From contig OY761536.1 of the NCBI GenBank assembly GCA_963664605.1, positions 3,596,001-3,660,000 on the forward strand: a DNA stretch of 64,000 nt, written 5' to 3'. This DNA is from JAHOYW01 sp963664605. GTDB taxonomy: Bacteria > Verrucomicrobiota > Lentisphaeria > Victivallales > Victivallaceae. Both the position numbers and the translations under genes were made by a program. Shown here in pieces: positions 41,853-49,146 of the stretch. The notes under the pieces are model-generated. The model was not told the DNA's origin. It made no database searches and saw nothing but the letters and a program-made list of their open reading frames with translations. Numbering within the stretch: position 1 is the stretch's first letter; every line of letters begins with the position of its first letter.

Positions 41853-43927
41853 AAAAAATAAGAATTAAAAAAATTGTTAGCTGTTGCATTGCTTTTGGCG
41901 CTATCTCTTTATTCGCTCAGGTTGCCCCTGAAGAATATGTAATAGGACGTAAAGACGCGGAAGCTCTGGTATCCCAGGGAGATAAAACGGGAGCGATAAC
42001 CGCATATTATTCATTATTCACTAACAAAGCGGTCAGCAACAATCAAAAAGCTGATGCTTTAAGGCAGGCAGCATTATTATCCATTGAGCTGGATGATTAT
42101 GTTTCTGCTCATTCATATGCCGATCAGTCGCCAATATTGGAAGCCAAAAAATATGTTTATATTGCAGTTTATAATGATCAGCAGGATTGGACAGGCCTTA
42201 TTAATTACTGCGGCAGCGAAGATTTTTCTTTATGGCCGGATCATCTCGCAAAAGATGTATATTTAATGCGGGCCAGAGCCTTTATGGAAACTTCACAACC
42301 ACAGGCGGCAGTCAATGATTATCTTGGAGCATTGGCATTTCCAATGAATGATAATGATTTAGGGCTTATGTACTGCTATCTCGGTGACGCGTATCTGGCA
42401 GGTGGAGATCCGACATCCGCTCTTGCCGCCTATCGGGATACCTACACGACAGCATATAATACCAAGCGTGCCCGTGCGTATAATTCAGTCATTGGTATTC
42501 TGCTGGCACAAAATCAGATAAATGATGCCCTAGCTGAATTTGCTTCTTCCGGCATTGATTATAATCTATTAAATGATTATTATAAGATCATTTGCTATAT
42601 GGCTGAAGGGAGCGTATACAAAGCAGCACAGGACTATGCAAGCGCTGAAGAAAAATACATATCAGCTATATACACCCCGGATATCCTTGCCTCTCATTTG
42701 CAAACATGTGAAACCGCCCTGGCGGAGATCGGAGATGCCCGAGGAATATCTTACCTGGCTTCTTTGGCATCAACAAGTAACTGGCAGCGCCTGATGGATG
42801 TTTACAAGGATGTGGATTTCACAAATTGGAGCGATGCGGATGCCGGAGAAGGTTTTTACCACAGAGGTAAAGCTTATTATATACTTGACCAATATGCAAA
42901 TGCGATTGCTGATTTATCATTAGTTGAAAACTATCCCGTTGGCGATAATGACCTTGGATTGGCTTACTGCTATCTTGGCGACGCGTATCTGGCAAGTGGA
43001 GATCCGACATCCGCTCTTGCCGCCTATCGGGATACCTATACGACGGCATATAATACCAAGCGTGCCCGTGCGTATAATTCAGTCATTAATATTCTCCTGG
43101 ATCAAAACCAGATAAATGATGCTTTGGCTGAATTTGCCTATTCCGGCATTGATTATAATCTATTAACTGATTATTATAAGATTATTTGCTATATGGCTGA
43201 AGGAAGCGTATATAAAGCAGCACAGGACTATGCAAACGCTGAAGAAAAATACATATCAGCTATATACACCCCGAATATCCTTGCCTCTCATTTGCAGACA
43301 TGTGAAACCGCTCTGGCGGAGATAGGCAATGCACGGGGAGTGTCTTACCTGTCTTCTTTGGCTTCAACAAGTAACTGGCAGCGCCTGGTGGATGTTTACA
43401 AAGGTGTGGATTTCACAAACTGGAGCGATGCGGATGCCGGAGAAGGTTTTTACTGCAGAGGAAAAGCATATTATGTACTAGACCAATATGCAAATGCGAT
43501 TGCTGATTTATCATTAGTTGAAAACTATCCCGTTGGCGATAATGACCTTGGACTGGCTTACTGCTATCTTGGCGACGCGTATCTGGCAAGTGGAGATCCG
43601 ACATCCGCTCTTGCCGCCTATCGGGACACCTACACAACAGCATATAATACTAAGCGTGCCCGTGCGTATAATTCAGTCATTAATATTCTCCTGGACCAAA
43701 ATCAGGTAAATGATGCTGTAGCTGAGTTTGCATCTTCCGGCATTGATTATAATCTATTAACTGATTATTATAAAATTGTTTGTTATATGGCTGAAGGTAA
43801 AGCAAACAAGGCTGCCGTGAATTACCCGGTAGCTGCGGCAAAATACAATTCCGCGCTTGCTGTGCCGGGTATTAGCAGCGCTCAACAGCAGGAATGTCAA
43901 GATGCATTAACAGAAATGGGGTATTGA
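41846..43927 (+). CDS. Secreted TPR protein with long tandem repeats (cassette C)
   Basis: A 693-residue protein, more than twice the length of the other three TPR proteins. It has a signal peptide (IVSCCIAFGAISLFA). The N-terminal ~160 residues hold ordinary TPRs. From residue ~165 a unit of 198 residues is repeated about 2.5 times; it contains YCYLGDAYLAGGDPTSALAAY, EGSVYKAAQDYASAEEKYISA and YHRGKAYYILDQYANAIADL. The copies are nearly identical in protein and DNA. The start overlaps the stop of the DUF4838 gene (ATGGTAA), and a terminator follows the stop. Expected to be an extended solenoid scaffold outside the cytoplasm. Confidence 0.75.
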   Translation: MVKKIRIKKIVSCCIAFGAISLFAQVAPEEYVIGRKDAEALVSQGDKTGAITAYYSLFTNKAVSNNQKADALRQAALLSIELDDYVSAHSYADQSPILEAKKYVYIAVYNDQQDWTGLINYCGSEDFSLWPDHLAKDVYLMRARAFMETSQPQAAVNDYLGALAFPMNDNDLGLMYCYLGDAYLAGGDPTSALAAYRDTYTTAYNTKRARAYNSVIGILLAQNQINDALAEFASSGIDYNLLNDYYKIICYMAEGSVYKAAQDYASAEEKYISAIYTPDILASHLQTCETALAEIGDARGISYLASLASTSNWQRLMDVYKDVDFTNWSDADAGEGFYHRGKAYYILDQYANAIADLSLVENYPVGDNDLGLAYCYLGDAYLASGDPTSALAAYRDTYTTAYNTKRARAYNSVINILLDQNQINDALAEFAYSGIDYNLLTDYYKIICYMAEGSVYKAAQDYANAEEKYISAIYTPNILASHLQTCETALAEIGNARGVSYLSSLASTSNWQRLVDVYKGVDFTNWSDADAGEGFYCRGKAYYVLDQYANAIADLSLVENYPVGDNDLGLAYCYLGDAYLASGDPTSALAAYRDTYTTAYNTKRARAYNSVINILLDQNQVNDAVAEFASSGIDYNLLTDYYKIVCYMAEGKANKAAVNYPVAAAKYNSALAVPGISSAQQQECQDALTEMGY
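42346..43795 (+). repeat. Tandem repeat of 594 bp, about 2.4 copies, inside the cassette C TPR gene
   Basis: Copies at about 42346-42939, 42940-43533 and 43534-43795 (partial). The marker CGCCTATCGG begins at 42427, 43021 and 43615, giving exactly 594 bp (198 codons) each time. Differences between copies are scattered single bases, which points to recent duplication. The last copy diverges after the YYKIVCYMAEG segment. Confidence 0.85.
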
Positions 43928-43959
43928 TAAGAAATAATAGTTTAACATTAATACTATTC

Positions 43960-43998
43960 TTCCGGGCTGTAGATTTTCTACAGTCCGGAATTTAATTT
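43960..43998 (+). terminator. Intrinsic terminator after cassette C
   Basis: TTCCGG-G-CTGTAGA (43960-43973) pairs with TCTACAG-T-CCGGAA (43977-43990): a 14-bp stem with one G-T wobble and a three-base loop, followed by TTTAATTT. It separates the TPR gene from the MFS gene. Confidence 0.65.
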
Positions 43999-44010
43999 GA
44001 TAATAAAGAA

Positions 44011-45285
44011 ATGAACATGATATCTGATAAGAAACGAAAATATGAAATAGCTATGATCCTGATAATTGCGGGATTGTATTTCTTCTCTTTTTTCCAGCGG
44101 GTGGCAATTCCTGGAACTATTTTTAACGAACTCCAGGCGCATTATTCCATTTCCGCGGCGGCGGTAACCAAGCTTAGTGCTATTTATCTCCTTGTTTATG
44201 CCTTGATGCAGCCGTTCGCTGGATATCTTGCCGACCGTTTCGGAGGGATAAAAGTCATCCTCATAAGTGGGGCATTGCTTTGCGCCGGGTCTTTATGTTT
44301 TCCATTTTCAGGAAGCACAATGGAATTATATATGAGCCGGGCATTAGTGGGGCTCGGGGCCAGCACTATGTATTTATGCATGGTAAAAGAAACCGATCAT
44401 TATTTCAGCAGTAAAAATTTTGCCCCGGTTTTTGGTTTATTGTGTCTGCTGGGATATTCCGGAGGAATGGCTGGAACCAGGCCGTTCAGGACTCTAGTAG
44501 AATTTTCAGGCTGGCAAAACGCATGTCTGATTATCGCTGCCGCTACTTTTATTGTCCTTATTCCAGGATTTTTTTTAATGAAGAAAGTGGACCGTGACAG
44601 GATCATAAAAAAAGATTCTCATATAATTCAAAGTATTGTGTCCATATTAAAAAATCACAATAATTATCCGTTGCTGCTGACTACGCCGGTCTGCTTTTCA
44701 TTATATTTCACAATCCAGGCAATAATAGGGCCAAAATTTCTTCAGGATTTTTGCGGAGTATCCTCAATGACCGCATCAAACTACACATTGGCAATGATGC
44801 TTGCGGTTATGACTGCTATGATGAGCTCAGGAGTATTAAGCAAACTGCTGGGTAATAAACGGAAATTTTTTGTTTTATTCAACAGTGTTTCAACCATACT
44901 AGCTATGATCCTGCTTCTATTAGGAACCCTATATAAAATGCCGTCATTGTTTTTTCTCCCCGCTTATCTGCTTCCAGCTTTCGCTTCCGGCTGTACGCCG
45001 GTAAATGTTTCTCTAATGAAAGAACTTAACGATCCGGGTAAACCCGCAGTTTCGATAGGGATAATGAATACGACTACCTACGCAATGGTGGCGGTAATGT
45101 CACAGGTCGCCGGAAAAACACTAGATATCTTCAATTCCCAAACAACGCTTATAAAAGGAGTTGTAGTATATCCTGATTCCGCCTATATCACTTTGTTTTC
45201 TGTTCTTCTGGCAGTTTCTGTTATTCCTGTGGCTGCGTCTTTTTTCTGTCGCGAGACAAATGGTGAAAATATTTACGCAATATAA
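44011..45285 (+). CDS. Major facilitator superfamily transporter
   Basis: A 424-residue inner-membrane protein with about twelve hydrophobic helices. The loop after helix 2 is GYLADRFGGIKVI, the MFS motif A, and helices 4-5 carry the SRALVGLGASTMYLC and GYSGGMAGTRPF segments of organic-anion/sugar-acid type MFS proteins. The long basic central loop (KKVDRDRIIKKDSH) separates the two six-helix halves. It is the only transporter in the window, so it is the best candidate for uptake of the mono- or disaccharides that the cytoplasmic GH4, PIG-L and sialidase-like enzymes process. No strong Shine-Dalgarno is seen (AAAGAA upstream). It is preceded by a terminator and stands alone; the next gene is convergent. 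Confidence 0.8.
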   Translation: MNMISDKKRKYEIAMILIIAGLYFFSFFQRVAIPGTIFNELQAHYSISAAAVTKLSAIYLLVYALMQPFAGYLADRFGGIKVILISGALLCAGSLCFPFSGSTMELYMSRALVGLGASTMYLCMVKETDHYFSSKNFAPVFGLLCLLGYSGGMAGTRPFRTLVEFSGWQNACLIIAAATFIVLIPGFFLMKKVDRDRIIKKDSHIIQSIVSILKNHNNYPLLLTTPVCFSLYFTIQAIIGPKFLQDFCGVSSMTASNYTLAMMLAVMTAMMSSGVLSKLLGNKRKFFVLFNSVSTILAMILLLLGTLYKMPSLFFLPAYLLPAFASGCTPVNVSLMKELNDPGKPAVSIGIMNTTTYAMVAVMSQVAGKTLDIFNSQTTLIKGVVVYPDSAYITLFSVLLAVSVIPVAASFFCRETNGENIYAI

Positions 45286-45344
45286 GATCTTTCAATGAGC
45301 TTTTCAGCTTAAAGGGAAATTTTGCGGGTTTTAGATATTAGCTG

Positions 45345-47135
45345 TTATTTGCTATTGGCTATTATATCTTTCCATTCTATCAGGGTTTTATAAAGGGAAT
45401 AGCGATCAGCAGGATATTTCACCTTCCATTCGTCCGCTATTTCCTGCATAAACACCAAAGCGGATCCAAGTTGGTTCTTATCTGGCAAATCATCACTGAT
45501 TTTCTTTCCATCTCTAAGCAGAAAATAATGAATATGAGCTATACTCAAAGCTAAAAATGCTTTTGCAAAAATCTCCATATCCTCAAATAATTTTCGCAAA
45601 AAGTCACGGTTCTCTTCTGCTTCAATATCTTTGCTTATTTCGATAATATCCTGCAACATTGCGGAACTTTCAGCGAGCGCTTCCTCTTTTTCACGAATAA
45701 TCTTTTCCGGCCCACAACAGATATGTCCTTCTGGAACCGGCCAACCTTTGAAAGCTACCGGATGAACAGAATTGCCAGTTTCCGCAAGCGCTTCAGGAGT
45801 CGGGAACAATGTTCCTTCCGGTGAAGTAAGATGCGTATCTATAGCGTAAACGGGGATAAACAAATTACGGCATAACAGGGATTGTCCGTGATAAAGATTC
45901 TTATCTATATAGAATATTTTTTTCAGAGTTTTTTCCAGGTCAAGGAAGATGCTGGTCAGTTTTTCCAAGGCAGAATTTTCCACGGCAAGTCCAAGTTCCT
46001 TACTCATGCATTCCTTAATGACTTTCTCCTTGTCTGTATCCCGTTCTTTGCATTTAAGGCAGAAATATATAGCGTTAAATGCATTAAGCGTATCTATGCA
46101 TGAAATCCTTAAATCATCAGGCAGCGTTTTATTATCAGAAAGTCCAGCTAAAGCAGGATAATACTTTTTGCGTACAGGCAATATGTTCATATGCGGATTG
46201 CGCATATCATTTTCCGTGGCGACCCGTCCGTTTAAGTATCCGGCCTTTATTTTTCTGGCTTCTTCAATATGGGCCTCATATTGATTTATCGCGCTTGTCG
46301 GAACAAAATTCTTGCCCCAGTATTCCCCATTCAGATCAAAATTAACAATTACCGGATTTCTTTTCGCGGCTTCTTTTAAATGTTTGTTAAAAGGCAGATG
46401 CAGGTGATAGTCGCCAATGGTGTTATCCGCGCTCATGAATATGTCATTGTGTTTCCTGGCGGCATTCATAAGAGAATGTAAGGTCCCGGTTTCCCCGCCG
46501 CTGGTATGCAGGTCAACGTCCAGTTTGCAGTTCCGGGGCTCCAAATGCCTATGTATGGTATTGACTATATTGGCAATTATTTCATCGGTGGATATGCGCT
46601 GGTTTTTCAAACGGGAAATCTTGATAACGGCTCTTTCCATTATCCACAACTCAATTCCGGTCAAATTCGGAGCCAGTTCGAATAATTCATCTATCTGCTT
46701 TTCTATGAATTCATAAATGAATCCGCTGCTCATATCGACTTCATTGTCCGGGTTTATCAGATCCGGATAAATCTCCCTGAGCGGTTCCAGATCGACATTG
46801 ACAAGGTGACTGCCGGAATTGAAGCCGATGTCTGGAAACTGGAGAACCTGAAAAACATACCAGAATTCCATATTATTTTTTACTGTCATCTCATAAGCTT
46901 TTTGAAAATAATCCCTTATTTTGCATACAGCTTCCTTGAAAGGTTCTTTTATCCGTTGATTCAGTTCAGGATATTCAGGATAAAGAAACGGCGGCGTAAA
47001 ACCGGAAAACTTATTTCTGCCGGTACAGGAATCTCCCCAGTAAACCAGGCGGTCAACCTGGTGTTCGCAAGCAAATTCGACAAGTCGCCCCCAATGTTCA
47101 GGGTTTCCGTAATCAGATGATAAACTTAATTTCAT
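45345..47135 (-). CDS. Uncharacterised protein, possible TIM-barrel glycosidase
   Basis: A 596-residue protein with no signal peptide; I do not recognise its family. The first ~350 residues alternate strand-helix segments as in a TIM barrel: VEFACEHQVDRLVYWGDS, NLTGIELWIMERAVI (a Glu on the strand ELWIME), CKLDVDLHTSGGE, NPVIVNFDLNGEYWGKNFVP and GYLNGRVATEND. The GEYWG and GRVATE strands recall GH67/GH115-type alpha-glucuronidase barrels, but I would not name it on that alone. The C-terminal ~220 residues are helical. Convergent with the MFS gene (59-bp gap) and divergent from the AraC gene at 47380 with 244 bp between them, so it may be controlled by that regulator. Confidence 0.5.
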   Translation of the reverse strand: MKLSLSSDYGNPEHWGRLVEFACEHQVDRLVYWGDSCTGRNKFSGFTPPFLYPEYPELNQRIKEPFKEAVCKIRDYFQKAYEMTVKNNMEFWYVFQVLQFPDIGFNSGSHLVNVDLEPLREIYPDLINPDNEVDMSSGFIYEFIEKQIDELFELAPNLTGIELWIMERAVIKISRLKNQRISTDEIIANIVNTIHRHLEPRNCKLDVDLHTSGGETGTLHSLMNAARKHNDIFMSADNTIGDYHLHLPFNKHLKEAAKRNPVIVNFDLNGEYWGKNFVPTSAINQYEAHIEEARKIKAGYLNGRVATENDMRNPHMNILPVRKKYYPALAGLSDNKTLPDDLRISCIDTLNAFNAIYFCLKCKERDTDKEKVIKECMSKELGLAVENSALEKLTSIFLDLEKTLKKIFYIDKNLYHGQSLLCRNLFIPVYAIDTHLTSPEGTLFPTPEALAETGNSVHPVAFKGWPVPEGHICCGPEKIIREKEEALAESSAMLQDIIEISKDIEAEENRDFLRKLFEDMEIFAKAFLALSIAHIHYFLLRDGKKISDDLPDKNQLGSALVFMQEIADEWKVKYPADRYSLYKTLIEWKDIIANSK

Positions 47136-47379
47136 TTTTTATATTACTTACTGCTCTGTTTTTTGTTTTAGCTCATGATAGATATTGATGCAACATTGCA
47201 GCCCCAGGCCCGTACCTATGTAAAAATCAGCAACAAACCTTCTTATTGGTCCAATCTCTAAAATAACTATATCCAACAAAGAAGTCAATGCTCTTATCGT
47301 TATATTAAATCTTCTATTTGATATTTTATATTAGATGTGTATTTTAGATAAAACTAATAGTCAAACAGGAATCTAAGCA

Positions 47380-48204
47380 ATGAACTTCATATTCAAACCG
47401 CTTTTAGTAAAAAAAGTAAGTGAAATAAGTCATAAAGGAAAAGGACAGAACTTCATGCGTCCTTCGCATAAGCATCATCCGAAATGCTTTGAAATGATAT
47501 ATGTAGATTACGGAAATATCACACTGGAAAGCAATGGAAAAACCTTAAATTTAAAACCTGGAGATACCGTATTCATCTCAGGAAAATACGCGCATTCATT
47601 TTATGGGCTTGAAGGTGCTCCATTCGACTATCTGAATATTATGTTTCGAGGAGAATTGCCAGAACAAATAGTTAACAAAGTTTTAACAACCAGTCGTACT
47701 TGCGCTGAAATTATGGCAGTGCTTAAAGAAGAAAGTATTCATGAACTACCGTATTGCAATGATTTAGTTGCTTGTAAACTCACAGAATTAATTGTTCTTT
47801 TTTTCCGCAACTTGACCACTACTATTCCTAATAGGCCTATAGAAGCGGCATACCGGGCTAACTATAATTCCAAAATAATCAATAAAGTTATAAATTTAAT
47901 TGCCCAGAATTACTCAGAACATCTGACTCTCAAGAAATTAAGCGCAGCAACTATGGTAAGTATTCCTAATTTACGTGTTTTAATAAAAAAAGAAACTGGA
48001 GAAAGTTTTACATCCATATTGTTTAAGCACCGGGTCAATGCTGCTAAATACCTGTTAAAAGAAGGAAATATGTCTATCCAGGAAATTGCTAGCACCGTAG
48101 GTTATTCATCTACTCCATTCTTTTTCAAAATGTTTAAAAAGATGACGGGAATGACACCGAAAGAATATTCCTTGTCCCTGGGAGATCCTTCTGACATAAC
48201 ATAG
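47380..48204 (+). CDS. AraC-family transcriptional regulator (cassette D)
   Basis: A 274-residue regulator with an N-terminal cupin (HKHHPKCFEMIYVDYGNITLE; LKPGDTVFISGKYAHSFYG). The C-terminal HTH pair is LTLKKLSAATMVSIPNLRVLIKK and SIQEIASTVGYSSTPFFFKMFK, ending KKMTGMTPKEYSLSLGD. It is paralogous to the regulator at 16414; the second HTH differs at only a few positions, so both should read similar DNA. AGGA lies nine bases before the ATG. Upstream, CTCTTATCGTTATATT (47291-47306) resembles the distal operator and may serve autoregulation. Downstream, after 63 bp, lie the tandem sites at 48268-48304 in front of the cassette D prepilin-like gene. Confidence 0.85.
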   Translation: MNFIFKPLLVKKVSEISHKGKGQNFMRPSHKHHPKCFEMIYVDYGNITLESNGKTLNLKPGDTVFISGKYAHSFYGLEGAPFDYLNIMFRGELPEQIVNKVLTTSRTCAEIMAVLKEESIHELPYCNDLVACKLTELIVLFFRNLTTTIPNRPIEAAYRANYNSKIINKVINLIAQNYSEHLTLKKLSAATMVSIPNLRVLIKKETGESFTSILFKHRVNAAKYLLKEGNMSIQEIASTVGYSSTPFFFKMFKKMTGMTPKEYSLSLGDPSDIT

Positions 48205-48267
48205 AGTATCACTTCCATTATAATTTCTTTGCCAGTAATAATACAATGGCCAAAATCAAGTGCAGAT

Positions 48268-48335
48268 ATTTTATCTAAAAGACTATTACTTTTAACGAAT
48301 AAAGTATTGACTTACCTAGCTCTTTGAATTATAAT
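48268..48335 (+). promoter_or_regulatory. Tandem AraC-type operator and promoter of cassette D
   Basis: Distal site ATTTTATCTAAAAGAC (48268-48283) is degenerate; proximal site CTTTTAACGAATAAAG (48289-48304) is identical to that at 27745-27760. Two bases later comes -35 TTGACT (48307-48312), 17 bp, and TATAAT (48330-48335). Transcription would start near 48342, 36 bases before the prepilin ATG. Confidence 0.65.
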
Positions 48336-48377
48336 TTATATATCAGTTAAATAATAATCAAAATGGAGCGTTCTCCC

Positions 48378-49070
48378 ATGAAAGCATATAAGAAAAGAAA
48401 CAAACTTAACATTAACAGGGAAAATATATTCACACTCATCGAACTCCTCGTTGTGATCGCTATCATAGCAATCCTTGCTTCAATGCTGCTTCCTGCGCTT
48501 GGCAAGGCGAGAGAGAAAGCAAAACTCCTCAATTGTATGGCTAATATGAAGCAATGCGGTATGGCTTTGAATATGTATGAAGGAGACTACGGATATTATC
48601 CTCAGACCAGGAATACTCGCGAAACATGCAGCGATGTATGGCATTATACCTTGAGCGGATACCATGAATGCGGAATCGGACAATATCTGGGAACAAAAGA
48701 GAATCTTGGTTTTATGAAAGACAGTACAAGAACAATGTACACCTGTCCGTCGGCATACTATGAAACCGGTACAACTTATTATTACACCCTTGGCGGAAAT
48801 TCAGAGATGGATGATTACATTCTGCCAAGCAGTAAAATTCATCACCCGTCCCAACTTATTTTCGGTGGGGAAACCGCAACTGCCGGACATTCTGCCGAAA
48901 GCGGATATTACGCACTGAGTTACTTGACCTTATCTTCCCGCCATAATGGAGCCGGAGCCATTTTCTGTTACGATGGTCATGCATTCTCCAGAACCTTAAA
49001 AGAATCCAAGGCAATGGGTAATGTAAACCTGGATACAGAAAACAGACGACAATGGGTTAATGTAAAATAA
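48378..49070 (+). CDS. Prepilin-type protein with H-X9-DG motif, cassette D
   Basis: A 230-residue protein. A basic leader (KKRNKLNINRENI) precedes FTLIELLVVIAIIAILASML with the prepilin cleavage site and Glu5. The helix continues GKAREKAKLLNCMANMKQCG. The C-terminal RHNGAGAIFCYDGH is an exact H-x9-D-G. The central part is rich in Tyr, Thr and Gly. The ATG at 48378 is chosen because GGAG is nine bases upstream; the in-frame ATG at 48363 contains that sequence and has no site of its own. First gene behind the cassette D promoter, followed by the DUF4838 gene after 76 bp. Confidence 0.8.
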   Translation: MKAYKKRNKLNINRENIFTLIELLVVIAIIAILASMLLPALGKAREKAKLLNCMANMKQCGMALNMYEGDYGYYPQTRNTRETCSDVWHYTLSGYHECGIGQYLGTKENLGFMKDSTRTMYTCPSAYYETGTTYYYTLGGNSEMDDYILPSSKIHHPSQLIFGGETATAGHSAESGYYALSYLTLSSRHNGAGAIFCYDGHAFSRTLKESKAMGNVNLDTENRRQWVNVK

Positions 49071-49146
49071 AAGTTTATATTAGACTTACGGAAAAAATAA
49101 TCCCCAAAGGCAAATATACTGCTGCTAAATAAAAGGTTTTTAATCA

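Noticed and set aside
42346..43795. Regular repeats as a possible CRISPR array
   Set aside because: The unit is 594 bp, in frame and fully coding; there are no short repeats with unique spacers.
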